Source of the DNA: Robinsoniella peoriensis
GTDB taxonomy: Bacteria; Bacillota; Clostridia; Lachnospirales; Lachnospiraceae
Reading direction: 5' to 3'
NCBI RefSeq assembly: GCF_000797495.1
Contig: NZ_JTGN01000001.1
Span: forward strand, 193,501-257,500
Length of the DNA stretch: 64,000 nt
Positions 26,850-35,387 of the stretch are shown in pieces. Position 1 is the first letter of the stretch; the number at the start of each line of letters is the position of its first letter. Below the pieces are notes generated by a model that did no database searches, was not told the origin of the DNA, and was given only the letters and a program-made list of their open reading frames with translations. Made by a program: the position numbers and the translations under genes.

Positions 26850-27930
26850 GCTGCCACACCTCATTCCTTTCGATTTTCAAGGGTGCGCCTGAATGATACT
26901 CGAGACACACATAAGCTTTTAGATGAGTCTCAATACTCATTCCGGCTTCTATTTTAATTCCCGCATCTTCTCTTTCCACTTCCTCCATGCTCTCCGCCAG
27001 CACCGACCAGGGTTCACAGCCCAGGGTATAGTTTCTTCCATACCAGGGATACCCCTGTGCCGCACAATTCGGCTCCCAGATCCAGAGATACGGAAACATA
27101 TCTTTCTCCCACTCCATTCCAAATCCAATGTGCAATCCATGGTTCCAAACGCAATACCGGCTGTCTTCTATTCCGGAAATCCCATATTCCAGATACTTCT
27201 TTTCTCCCGGATTACGCACTCTGGATAAATCCAACTCATTTCCGTTAACATCTTTTACCACCGGCCAGTCCATCTGCCTGTTTGCCGGCAATGCACTCTG
27301 TATATTTAAAGTATGTACCTTACAGTCACCATTTATAATAATCTCGCAGTTCCCATCCAGAAACGGTGCACCCAGAGCAGGATGATGTCCCCACATAAAC
27401 TGCAGTGGCACCGCACCTTCATTAGTGACCCGCTCACGTATATAAAGAGTAGGGTCACCGCTTTTTAAGGTCATCCATTTTTCCAGATAGAACGGCGTCT
27501 TCGCAGTGCGGATCTCAAATTTCACCGTTATCTCTTCCTCGGTATCTTTTTCAATCTGGTAATCCCACTGTGCTACACAGACCTCACCGTGGATACCAAG
27601 TTCTGCATTCATATAGGTACTTGCCGCCCCGTAGTTGGGAAATAACTCCTGCCACCCGCCTTCGTATAAATCTAAAAATCTTCCATATCTGCTGTTCTTG
27701 GTCGTTACAAAAGTCTGCGGATTCTTTACCCCATGAAAAGAATGCCACATAAAATCCAAATCCATCGGTTTATAAACAAATTCAAAGATATCACTGCCTT
27801 TCCCTGCCAGAACCCCAATATGCAGGTATTCATTTTCCAGATTAACCTGCCTGACCCCCTGATACACTACTTCCCGGATCCTGCAGTTATAATTTCGCTG
27901 GTTCCGATAGCTTTCCACTGACTGATACAT
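26791..27930 (-). CDS. Aldose 1-epimerase-like (DUF4432-like) protein
   Basis: A galactose-mutarotase-fold protein of 379 residues. It contains GKGSDIFEFVYKP, EGGWQELFPNYG, the active-site-like MWGHHPALGAP and WEPNCAAQGYPWYGRNYT. Such enzymes interconvert alpha and beta anomers so that downstream kinases and isomerases can act. The start at 27930 is set by GGAGGAAAG. Its last 20 residues lie in the overlap with the kinase gene. It is the first structural gene of the operon, just after the LacI operator at 27943-27958. Confidence 0.85.
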   Translation of the reverse strand: MYQSVESYRNQRNYNCRIREVVYQGVRQVNLENEYLHIGVLAGKGSDIFEFVYKPMDLDFMWHSFHGVKNPQTFVTTKNSRYGRFLDLYEGGWQELFPNYGAASTYMNAELGIHGEVCVAQWDYQIEKDTEEEITVKFEIRTAKTPFYLEKWMTLKSGDPTLYIRERVTNEGAVPLQFMWGHHPALGAPFLDGNCEIIINGDCKVHTLNIQSALPANRQMDWPVVKDVNGNELDLSRVRNPGEKKYLEYGISGIEDSRYCVWNHGLHIGFGMEWEKDMFPYLWIWEPNCAAQGYPWYGRNYTLGCEPWSVLAESMEEVEREDAGIKIEAGMSIETHLKAYVCLEYHSGAPLKIERNEVWQHVCDWTGCGDDWDKGSADR

Positions 27931-27942
27931 CTTTCCTCCTTC

Positions 27943-27958
27943 GTGCACTCGAGTGCAC
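27943..27958. promoter_or_regulatory. LacI-type operator (perfect palindrome)
   Basis: GTGCACTCGAGTGCAC is a perfect 16-base palindrome with the central CG typical of LacI-family operators. It lies 13 bases before the epimerase ATG. A near-identical site (TGCACTCGAGTGTA) is at 29053 before the adjacent LacI gene. The regulator at 27997-29031 almost certainly binds both. Confidence 0.88.
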
Positions 27959-27974
27959 TATGTTTGTTAAAGGA

Positions 27975-28004
27975 AAGAGTAACCGAAAATTCTTCGTTAC
28001 TCTT
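27975..28004 (-). terminator. Hairpin at the end of the LacI gene
   Basis: AAGAGTAAC (27975-27983) and GTTACTCTT (27996-28004) are perfect nine-base arms. On the minus strand the stem is followed by TTTCCTTT, a moderate T tract. It overlaps the LacI stop codon. It probably reduces read-through from the LacI gene into the structural operon. Confidence 0.65.
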
Positions 28005-29031
28005 CTCTATACCGCAAACACTCACTAGTAATAATTGATACATCTGTATAGATATTTTTCTTAACTTTTACCCCATAAGAAATATAATCACACATTTTCT
28101 GCAATACTTTATAAGCCTGTTTATCCGGATTCTGACTGAGCACCACTTTAAAATAGTCCTCTTTCAATAGCTGTTCTGTGTCATCTGACAAGTCAAAACC
28201 CATAGCAGTAATATCCCGGTTCTTAAGATCCCTCAGAACATTTCCAACAATATAGCAATCCGCATCTGCCCCCAGAATCCCCGAAACCTGCTGGGTTTCT
28301 ATCAGCCTGCGTACCTTGTCGTAATACTCTTTTTCATTTTTCTGTACCGTAATCTGCTGCACTTTCACCCCTGGACAATATTCCATTATATAATCCATAA
28401 ATCCCCGGTTACGTTCTACCGTCTGCATCTCTTCTATACTTTGGTTAACGATAAAAACATTTCCCTTTTTCCCAATATAATTCACCATGATCTGCGCCGC
28501 AATCCTGCCTGATTCATAAGCTTTGGGTCCTACGTAACAGATGCGGTCACTGGAGGGAGCATCCGCCCCAAAAGTAAATACCGGCTTTCCTTTTTTAACC
28601 AGGGCATTGATCTCCCGGTTCAGACCGCTCATGCTGCAGGCATGCATAATCACTGCATCAATATTGTCATTATCCTGCAACTCCTGTAAAAGCTCCCTGG
28701 AAGCCAGAACTGATTCATTGGCGGGCGTAAAAAACTCAATACCAATCTTCAGTTCCCGGTATTCCCGGTAACACTTCCCAAAACCAGCTTTCGCCTCAGG
28801 AAAGAAGTACTTAAAATCGCCGATTACAATAGCGATATTATGCACCTTATTTGTAGCCAGAACACTTGCCATCCGGTTCTTGCGATACCCCAGTTCCTTG
28901 GCTACCAGTAAAATATGTTCCTTTGTCTCCGGTCTCACCGTCTCATCACCGGATAAAACTTTTTTGACCGTCCGAAGGGAAAACTTCGACTTCTCTGCTA
29001 CATCTTTTAATGTTATCGGTTTCTCATACAC
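27997..29031 (-). CDS. LacI-family transcriptional repressor
   Basis: A repressor of 344 residues. The helix-turn-helix covers residues 5-50 (ITLKDVAEKSKFSLRTVKKVLSG). The effector domain is a type I binding-protein fold with an EFFTPAN-type sugar pocket; it starts near VHNIAIVIGDF. Start: GTG at 29031, eight bases after AAAGGAGA; a GTG at 29040 is too close to that site. It presumably represses itself and the operon at 19109-27930, with an imported sugar or its phosphate as inducer. Confidence 0.92.
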   Translation of the reverse strand: MYEKPITLKDVAEKSKFSLRTVKKVLSGDETVRPETKEHILLVAKELGYRKNRMASVLATNKVHNIAIVIGDFKYFFPEAKAGFGKCYREYRELKIGIEFFTPANESVLASRELLQELQDNDNIDAVIMHACSMSGLNREINALVKKGKPVFTFGADAPSSDRICYVGPKAYESGRIAAQIMVNYIGKKGNVFIVNQSIEEMQTVERNRGFMDYIMEYCPGVKVQQITVQKNEKEYYDKVRRLIETQQVSGILGADADCYIVGNVLRDLKNRDITAMGFDLSDDTEQLLKEDYFKVVLSQNPDKQAYKVLQKMCDYISYGVKVKKNIYTDVSIITSECLRYREE

Positions 29032-29052
29032 ACAACCCACGTCTCCTTTATT

Positions 29053-29066
29053 TGCACTCGAGTGTA
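29053..29066. promoter_or_regulatory. LacI-type operator of the regulator gene
   Basis: TGCACTCGAGTGTA, one mismatch from a perfect palindrome, lies 10 bases downstream of the -10 element of the LacI gene promoter and 22 bases before its GTG start. It shares 13 of 14 bases with the site at 27944. Confidence 0.87.
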
Positions 29067-29075
29067 ATTTCTTAT

Positions 29076-29104
29076 ATCATAGCATTCCAAAGGGGGTTTG
29101 TCAA
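29076..29104 (-). promoter_or_regulatory. SigA promoter of the LacI gene
   Basis: Minus strand TTGACA (29104-29099), 17 bases, TATGAT (29081-29076). The operator at 29053-29066 sits just downstream, where a bound repressor blocks elongation or open-complex formation. Confidence 0.87.
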
Positions 29105-29184
29105 GACAAAACATCCTCCGGCAGGAGGAAATTATAGAGATATAAACAATATACCGGAGGTGATGGAAAGCGCAGGGATCACGT

Positions 29185-29229
29185 AAAGAAAAGCAGAGGA
29201 ACCGATATCTAATATCTACGTTCCTCTGC
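29185..29229 (-). terminator. Rho-independent terminator of the MacAB-type operon
   Basis: Perfect ten-base arms GCAGAGGAAC (29193-29202) and GTTCCTCTGC (29220-29229). On the minus strand the hairpin is followed by TTTTCTTT. It lies 25 bases after the stop of the permease gene at 29254. Confidence 0.87.
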
Positions 29230-29253
29230 TGCATATTGCATTTATTAATTATA

Positions 29254-30489
29254 CTAATTTCTTCTCAATGCTTCAATCGGGCTGAGTTTCGCTGCTTTTC
29301 TAGCCGGATAAATTCCAAAGAAGATACCAACTGCACAGGCAAAAAACGTTGCCCCCAGAATTGTTCCTGCACTAATTCCCGGGCTGATGGTACTTCCTAA
29401 GGAAACAGTCATAATACTGCAGATACCAAAAGCTGCTATTACCCCTAAAATGATGCCGATCACTCCGCCCAGTGCTGTAATAATTGCTGATTCAGCCAGG
29501 AATTGTACCATAATAGAAGACGTCTTGGCTCCCAGAGATTTTCGGATACCGATTTCCCTGGTACGTTCCGTAACGGAAACCAGCATAATATTCATAACGC
29601 CAATTCCTCCTACCAGCAATGAAATCGCTGCTACAAATGAGATAAATGCTGTAACCATACCCATCATACTGTTAATACTCTGCAGCACATCCTGAAAGTT
29701 CTGAACCCGGTAGAAGTCCTCTCCCGCACTCTGATGCCTGGATTCCAGTATGTGAATTACGGAATTTGTAATTTGTTTTGCATCCATCGTCTTATCCGCA
29801 AATACATAAATACTGTAAAATGGCTCCGGATCATAACCATAATTTGTCAGTGAAGTATACGGAATATCAAGGGTAACCGGCTGCCCTTCGTAACTATAGC
29901 TTACAAATGCTGTATTTTCCTTTGCCCCGGTGATTCCCACGATACGGTATGCATATGTCATACCATCCATGGTAACATCAATATCCATTCCCACTACATC
30001 GTCAGATCCAAATAACCGTTTGGCATCTGTGTCGGTCAGAACGCAGACGTTCTTTCCTTCCTGTACATCTGCATCCGTGAAATATTTTCCTCTTTTCATC
30101 GTAAAGTTGCTCATTCTCTGCAGCATCTGTGTTCCTGCACTGAGACTCAGCTGAAATTCACCTTTTCCGGTTACCGTAGTTCCACTGCTTCCGGAAGCCG
30201 GCGTAACACCTTCCACACCTTTTACTTTCGAAGTAATAGCTTCCATATCAGCCGCTGTGATCATCTGATTGGCATTTACTGCATCTTCACTACAGGATAC
30301 ATAGATCTGTCCGCCTCCCACATCGTTTGCTTCCGCTGTCATGGACTCCGTAGTTCCGGCACCCACTGACATAATTGCAATAACAGAAGCAATACCAATA
30401 ATGATACCCAGCATAGTCAGGAAAGAACGGCCTTTATTTGCAACAATACTTTTTATTGCCATTTTAAAATATTCAAGCAAACTACTCAT
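29254..30489 (-). CDS. MacB-type ABC transporter permease
   Basis: A membrane protein of 411 residues of the MacB/FtsX class. One helix is near residues 20-45 (SFLTMLGIIIGIASVIAIMS). A large extracytoplasmic domain follows (about 45-285), and three C-terminal helices start at VTAFISFVAAISLLVGGIGVMNIMLVSVTERTREIGIRK-like sequence, whose second half is the family's cytosolic hallmark. The start at 30489 has GAAAGGGG upstream. Together with the ATPase and adaptor upstream it forms a tripartite mechanotransmission exporter for peptides, lipids or antibiotics. The substrate is unknown. Confidence 0.93.
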   Translation of the reverse strand: MSSLLEYFKMAIKSIVANKGRSFLTMLGIIIGIASVIAIMSVGAGTTESMTAEANDVGGGQIYVSCSEDAVNANQMITAADMEAITSKVKGVEGVTPASGSSGTTVTGKGEFQLSLSAGTQMLQRMSNFTMKRGKYFTDADVQEGKNVCVLTDTDAKRLFGSDDVVGMDIDVTMDGMTYAYRIVGITGAKENTAFVSYSYEGQPVTLDIPYTSLTNYGYDPEPFYSIYVFADKTMDAKQITNSVIHILESRHQSAGEDFYRVQNFQDVLQSINSMMGMVTAFISFVAAISLLVGGIGVMNIMLVSVTERTREIGIRKSLGAKTSSIMVQFLAESAIITALGGVIGIILGVIAAFGICSIMTVSLGSTISPGISAGTILGATFFACAVGIFFGIYPARKAAKLSPIEALRRN

Positions 30490-30517
30490 ATATGTGCCCC
30501 TTTCATTTTTTACTCCC

Positions 30518-30580
30518 GAATAGCGCAAGCTGTCTTGTGCTATTCCTTAATCAGTAGTTTGAAAGCGATTTCCTTTCAAA
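30518..30580 (-). other. Two stem-loops between adaptor and permease genes
   Basis: A 12-base stem GAATAGCGCAAG/CTTGTGCTATTC with a four-base loop (30518-30545) and a nine-base stem GTTTGAAAG/CTTTCAAAC with a seven-base loop (30556-30580) lie in the 112-base gap. Neither has a T tract, so they are more likely to affect message stability or relative expression than to terminate. Confidence 0.6.
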
Positions 30581-30601
30581 CTTTGCAAATATCTGCTGTT
30601 C

Positions 30602-32476
30602 TTATGATTCTGCCTGAACTGCTACGCCTTCCGAACCGCCGGCACTTCCTGTTCCTGCATTCATGCTGTTTTCATCCATTGGCACAACCGGGCTTCCTTC
30701 CTGATACATTCCGATATCCGGAATTATCTGGTCTCCGGGCTCCAGTCCGGATTTGATTTCAATATAACTGTCTGAGGACACACCTGTCTCAACAATCTGC
30801 TTCGCCACTACACCATCTTTTACGATATAGCAGAATGAACCATCGTTTCCGGTATTGACTACCTCAACAGGAACAATCGGAACCTGTTTCGCTTCCGCCG
30901 CCTGAATCGATACCTTTGCTTCTACACCCAGAAAAATATCTTCATCCGGATTGTCAATGGATACTGCCGCACTGATGATCGGCGTTCCCTTTTCATTTGG
31001 AATTGCGATATGACTGATCTTACTCACAGTACCTTTGTATTCTTTTGCTCCAATCTTAACGGTTGCTTTTTGTCCCTTCTGGACTTTTTCAAAATCATAT
31101 TTGGAAAGTGAGATGTTTACATCTACATCCTGGGTACTCTGAAGCGTAAACATTTCACCACCCTGTGTAACCATACCTCCCTGTGCAACCTTACTATCAG
31201 AAATAACTCCGCTGAATTCTGCGGTAATGCCCTGTTTTCCCTTTATAATTAGTTCTTCTAATGTTTTACTCTCCAGTTCCTGGAGGTTATTATTTACTTC
31301 CATCTGCGCTTTGGATTCATCTGATAAAGTTGCCCCATCTGCTTCTGCAATCGCCTTTTTAGATGCCAGATCCGACTGTAATTCAGCCAGCGTTGACTGG
31401 GCATCCTGAAGTTCCATCTGAAGATCCGTAGTATCTGCCTCTCCTGTCTGGCTCATGCCGTTTCCGGACAGATCTGTTCCTCCGGTCCCTCCCTGCGTCC
31501 CCACCTGGGTGCTGCTCTCAGGAGATGACAATTTCTGAATCTGTGCCTGGTATTCCGCTATCGGATTGTCGAAATCCTGTGCAATCTTCGCATTCAGCTC
31601 ATCTGCCTTTGCCTGAGCGGCAGGTACCTTGTTGTCCTCCAGCTCATGTACAACTGCCATCTGGGCTTTTAATGCCTGGCTTGCCGTTTCAATCTTTGCC
31701 GCATCCCCTAAACCGCTTGCTTCATCATAGCTCTGCTGCAGGATGCCCTGTTGGAATTTTGCATCGTTCAACTGTCCCTGAAGCTGTGTTAAAGTCTGAA
31801 CCGCCGCATTTAATTTTACGGTATATTCTGCTTTCTTCTTGGTTAATTTTTCGATTTTGTCCTTTAATTTATCTGTCTCTGCTTTGATCTCTGCTTTGGC
31901 TGCCTCTGCCTGGGCTTTAGCCTCAGATTCAGCCTGTGCCGCAGCTTCCGACTGCTTTTGGATTACTTCAGCCTGGGCATCTTTCGTCTTCTGTGCGATG
32001 GCACGGTTTAAATCCGTAACTCTCTGTTTCCACTGATCCACCTGTGCCTGCAGACTGTTTACCTGGCTGGCTGCATCTGCTTTATCGTTCGCAGCTTTAT
32101 TCGATTTATTTATCGTATCCTGATATCCGTATTTGCCGGATAACACATTTAATTCTGCTTTTTTATTGTCCTTTTCCAGATTTTCCAAATCAAAAGTAAT
32201 CAGCATATCACCTGCTTTCACAGAATCTCCACGCTGAAAATTCAGATTCTTTATGGTTGCATTGACCGGTGAGAAAAAGGTTTTCTTAGTACGGCTCTCA
32301 ACCGTTCCACTGGTATCTACATATTCCTGCACATCTCCGGTAGTTACCGGTACTACTGCTACGGCCTGTGTATTCACCGTCTGGGTTCCCTGCCCTCTGA
32401 GGGCAAAAAAACCGACGCCCGCCACTACGACGACGCCTGCAATAATAAAAGGTAATTTTTTATGTTTCTTTTTCAT
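30602..32476 (-). CDS. MacA/HlyD-type membrane fusion (adaptor) protein
   Basis: A protein of 624 residues anchored by one N-terminal helix (residues 8-27). The lipoyl/barrel-sandwich halves (around 60-105 and 415-460) flank a very long helical hairpin, residues about 110-400. It is rich in Ala, Gln, Lys and Glu with heptad patterns, so it should form coiled coils. It is interrupted by a Gly/Ser/Thr-rich segment (GTQGGTGGTDLSGNG) near 330. A beta-barrel domain follows. It links the MacB permease to its substrate outside the membrane. At 624 residues it is much longer than MacA (about 370), as is common for Firmicutes adaptors. Start set by GGAGGAG. Confidence 0.9.
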   Translation of the reverse strand: MKKKHKKLPFIIAGVVVVAGVGFFALRGQGTQTVNTQAVAVVPVTTGDVQEYVDTSGTVESRTKKTFFSPVNATIKNLNFQRGDSVKAGDMLITFDLENLEKDNKKAELNVLSGKYGYQDTINKSNKAANDKADAASQVNSLQAQVDQWKQRVTDLNRAIAQKTKDAQAEVIQKQSEAAAQAESEAKAQAEAAKAEIKAETDKLKDKIEKLTKKKAEYTVKLNAAVQTLTQLQGQLNDAKFQQGILQQSYDEASGLGDAAKIETASQALKAQMAVVHELEDNKVPAAQAKADELNAKIAQDFDNPIAEYQAQIQKLSSPESSTQVGTQGGTGGTDLSGNGMSQTGEADTTDLQMELQDAQSTLAELQSDLASKKAIAEADGATLSDESKAQMEVNNNLQELESKTLEELIIKGKQGITAEFSGVISDSKVAQGGMVTQGGEMFTLQSTQDVDVNISLSKYDFEKVQKGQKATVKIGAKEYKGTVSKISHIAIPNEKGTPIISAAVSIDNPDEDIFLGVEAKVSIQAAEAKQVPIVPVEVVNTGNDGSFCYIVKDGVVAKQIVETGVSSDSYIEIKSGLEPGDQIIPDIGMYQEGSPVVPMDENSMNAGTGSAGGSEGVAVQAES

Positions 32477-32518
32477 AATGATCTCCTCCATCTTATTTGA
32501 CTACCCGTGACTATTGAC

Positions 32519-33205
32519 TCACTCATTCATTGTATCTGATTCTATCTTCCCATCCATAATCCGCACAACCCGTCGTGCCTGGTCTGCGATTCCATTATCG
32601 TGTGTAATCAATATGACGCTTCTTCCATCTTTATGTAAATTTTTCAATATTCCCAGTATTTCTTTACTGGATGCAGAATCCAGGTTACCGGTAGGTTCAT
32701 CCGCCAGAATAACCGGTGGTTTTGCTGCGATTGCCCTGGCAATTGCTACTCTCTGCTGCTGTCCTCCCGACATTTCAGTAGGTTTGTGGTGCATGCGCTT
32801 TTCCAGCCCCACCATCTTTAGTGATTCTATTGCCAGCTTCTTTCTTTCCCTCATGTCAACTCCCCGGTATATCAGTGGAAGTTCCACATTCTCCACCGCA
32901 GTCAGATTGGCAATCAGATTAAATCCCTGAAAGATAAAACCGATCTCCCGGTTTCTTACCGCCGCCAGCTCATTATCTTTCATCGTTGATACATCCACAC
33001 CATTTAAATAATATTCTCCGGATGTGGGCACATCCAGACATCCCAGCATATTCATCAGCGTAGATTTTCCGGAACCTGACTGACCGATAATCGCTACAAA
33101 CTCACCTGTATTGATTTCCAGGCTGACATGATCCAGGGCACGCACTTCATTCTCTCCCGGATTGTATATCTTACTCAAATCCTTTACCTGAATTAACGAC
33201 GCCAT
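32519..33205 (-). CDS. MacB/LolD-type ABC transporter ATPase
   Basis: An ATPase of 228 residues, the usual length for this class. Walker A is GQSGSGKSTLMN, signature MSGGQQQRVAIARA, Walker B VILADEPTGNLD, and the switch histidine is in ILITHD. The start at 33205 is set by AAAGGAG. The in-frame ATG at 33253 lacks a site. First gene of the three-gene exporter operon. Confidence 0.95.
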   Translation of the reverse strand: MASLIQVKDLSKIYNPGENEVRALDHVSLEINTGEFVAIIGQSGSGKSTLMNMLGCLDVPTSGEYYLNGVDVSTMKDNELAAVRNREIGFIFQGFNLIANLTAVENVELPLIYRGVDMRERKKLAIESLKMVGLEKRMHHKPTEMSGGQQQRVAIARAIAAKPPVILADEPTGNLDSASSKEILGILKNLHKDGRSVILITHDNGIADQARRVVRIMDGKIESDTMNE

Positions 33206-33559
33206 GTATTCTGCTCCTTTCCGCATTTCCATAATGGATACGTGATCACACATAACACTTTTCCATAGTCATCAATTATTTTGATTCACAAAGAACTATA
33301 TCATATATAACGTCGTTTTGCTATACAAATAAAAGTTAACTTTTCATTAAACTTTCATTAAACTTCTAAAAATATTGTAAATATAAACAATTCATAAAAT
33401 GATAGGGTAATTATTTTTACTTTCTTTAGAAACCATACATAAAGGTGTCACATTTATCCAATATGCTATTTGTAGAAAAGACGCCCCGGCTGTGTCGGCA
33501 TCTGTCGAAATGGGGTTGTATCAAAAAGAAAAGATGAGATGAGAAAGAGGTATATGAAA
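33206..33559. other. Divergent intergenic region, exporter operon and dnaK-like gene
   Basis: 354 bases without a gene. The left half carries the OmpR-like boxes described at 33304-33363. The right half is AT-rich to about 33470, then holds a GC-richer stretch (CCCC...GGGG arms, 33482-33514) that may fold in the leader of the chaperone gene. No CIRCE element (TTAGCACTC-N9-GAGTGCTAA) is present. Confidence 0.5.
33304..33363 (-). promoter_or_regulatory. Tandem 11-bp repeats upstream of the exporter operon
   Basis: TTTCATTAAAC occurs twice in a row (33342-33352 and 33353-33363), one helical turn apart. On the minus strand a poor promoter (TTATTT, 17 bases, TATATA; 33332-33304) follows 10 bases downstream. 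Tandem 11-base boxes just upstream of a weak -35 are typical targets of OmpR-family response regulators. No such regulator is in this window. Confidence 0.5.
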
Positions 33560-35302
33560 ATGAGTAAAATTATTGGCATTGATTTAGGTACGACGAACAG
33601 CTGTGTGGCTGTTATGGAAGGGGGCCAGCCTGTCGTAATTGCAAATGCAGAAGGATTTCGGACAACTCCATCTATTGTGGCTTTTACCAAAAATGGTGAC
33701 CGCCTTATTGGCGAACCGGCTAAGCGTCAGGCTGTGACTAATCCGGATAATACTATTTTTTCCATAAAGCGGCACATGGGTTCTGACTATACAGTAAAAA
33801 TAAATGGCAAAAAATATTCTCCACCGGAAATCTCCGCTATGATTCTGAAAAAATTAAAAACAGATGCTGAGAGTTACCTTGGTGAAACAGTTACCGATGC
33901 AGTTATCACGGTTCCCGCCTATTTCAGCGATTCACAGAGACAGGCTACCAAAGATGCCGGAAGGATAGCAGGCCTTAATGTTCAGCGTATCATTAATGAA
34001 CCGACTTCAGCTGCTCTGGCTTACGGCCTTGACAATTTCGCACCTCAGAAAATTCTGATCTATGATCTGGGCGGCGGAACTTTTGACGTGTCCGTGATTG
34101 AGATCGGTGAGGGTGTTGTGGAAGTGCTTGCAACTGCCGGGGATAATCAGCTGGGTGGTGATGATTTCGATAAACGCATCTGCGATTACCTGATCAGTGA
34201 ATTCAAAAAGCAGGAAGGTATCAACCTGACGAAAGACAATGTTGCCATGAACCGTATCCGGGAAGAAGCCGAAAAGGCCAAGAGAGAATTATCTGCAGCT
34301 ACTACCGTGAATATCAATCTTCCTTTTATCAGTACTACCCGTTCCGGTCCGGTACATCTGGATATGAACCTGACCAGAGCAAAATTTGAGGAACTGACCA
34401 GTGACCTGGTGGAACGTACTGCCCTCCCTGTCCAGACTGCCTTAAATGATGCAGGAATTTCCACCTCTGAGCTTGGCAGGGTACTTCTGGTTGGCGGTTC
34501 TACACGTATTCCGGCTGTACAGGAAAAAGTAAAAATGCTGACCCGCCACGATCTGAGCAAGAATTTAAATCCGGACGAATGCGTTGCACTGGGTGCTTCT
34601 ATCCAGGGTGGAAAACTGGCTGGGGACGCAGGCCTGAACGAAATCCTCCTGCTTGACGTCACGCCCCTTTCCCTGTCCATAGAAACAGTGGGCGGAGTAT
34701 GTAACGTACTGATTCCCAAAAATGCAACCATCCCCAGAAGGGAATCCAAAATTTTTACCACCGCCGGAAACTTCCAGACTTCTGTCGACATACATGTTCT
34801 TCAGGGAGAGCGACAATTCGCCAGAGATAACAAAAGTCTTGGCAAATTCCGTTTAAGCGGTATAAAACGTGCCATGGCAGGAGGGCCACAGATTGAAGTT
34901 ACCTTTGATATAGATACCAACGGCATTGTACATGTCTCTGCCAAAGATCTGGGAACCGGAAAAGCTCAGGATATCACTATTACTGCGGCTTCCAACCTGT
35001 CAGAAGCCGATATTGAAAAAGCAATTCAGGATGCCCAGCAGTACGAATCCCAGGATTCCAGGCGTAAAGGCTCACTGGATACAATAAATGATGCCCAGGG
35101 AATGATTATCAAAGCAGAACAGCTTTTATCCGAACGAAAAAAAGAATTGACAAAAGATCAAAAGAATTTCTTGAAAAATGATATCGCAAATCTAAGGAAA
35201 CTATTGAAAAAAGCAAAACCGGAAACCATCTCAGATGTGGAAACGGATGAAATTAAAGCATCCGCGGATGCTCTTCAGCGTTCCATTGATATGGTAGGGT
35301 AG
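33560..35302 (+). CDS. DnaK-type (Hsp70) chaperone, stand-alone paralogue
   Basis: An Hsp70 of 580 residues. The ATPase domain starts [19 protein letters not shown], with [15 protein letters not shown] near 185 and [12 protein letters not shown] near 315. The linker and substrate-binding domain follow ([17 protein letters not shown], then [14 protein letters not shown]). It ends in a shortened helical lid without the acidic tail of housekeeping DnaK (about 610-640 residues). There is no grpE, dnaJ or hrcA beside it and no CIRCE, so it is probably an extra paralogue, not the main dnaK. Start chosen at 33560, nine bases after GAGG; a start at 33554 is also possible. Confidence 0.9.
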   Translation: MSKIIGIDLGTTNSCVAVMEGGQPVVIANAEGFRTTPSIVAFTKNGDRLIGEPAKRQAVTNPDNTIFSIKRHMGSDYTVKINGKKYSPPEISAMILKKLKTDAESYLGETVTDAVITVPAYFSDSQRQATKDAGRIAGLNVQRIINEPTSAALAYGLDNFAPQKILIYDLGGGTFDVSVIEIGEGVVEVLATAGDNQLGGDDFDKRICDYLISEFKKQEGINLTKDNVAMNRIREEAEKAKRELSAATTVNINLPFISTTRSGPVHLDMNLTRAKFEELTSDLVERTALPVQTALNDAGISTSELGRVLLVGGSTRIPAVQEKVKMLTRHDLSKNLNPDECVALGASIQGGKLAGDAGLNEILLLDVTPLSLSIETVGGVCNVLIPKNATIPRRESKIFTTAGNFQTSVDIHVLQGERQFARDNKSLGKFRLSGIKRAMAGGPQIEVTFDIDTNGIVHVSAKDLGTGKAQDITITAASNLSEADIEKAIQDAQQYESQDSRRKGSLDTINDAQGMIIKAEQLLSERKKELTKDQKNFLKNDIANLRKLLKKAKPETISDVETDEIKASADALQRSIDMVG

Positions 35303-35318
35303 CACAAACAGTTTATGG

Positions 35319-35362
35319 GGGCATTCACCAGAAAATGCATCAGTATTTCCTGGTGAATGCCC
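35319..35362. terminator. Long stem-loop between converging genes
   Basis: Perfect 13-base arms GGGCATTCACCAG (35319-35331) and CTGGTGAATGCCC (35350-35362) with an 18-base loop. No T tract follows on either strand, so termination is uncertain. Its place between the converging chaperone and SorC genes supports a role in message ends. Confidence 0.6.
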
Positions 35363-35387
35363 GCGTGCCGCTACGCTTAACACTTCC

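Noticed and set aside
26889..26912. Partial LacI operator match ACTCGAG inside the epimerase gene.
   Set aside because: The flanks (GAT-ACTCGAG-ACA) do not continue the palindrome, and the site is deep in coding sequence.
33254..33559. Search for a CIRCE heat-shock operator before the DnaK gene.
   Set aside because: No TTAGCACTC or GAGTGCTAA arm is found in the gap.
34186..34816. Minus-strand open frames of 201 and 83 codons opposite dnaK.
   Set aside because: Long antisense frames opposite dnaK genes are a known codon-usage artefact. No ribosome site or domain is seen.
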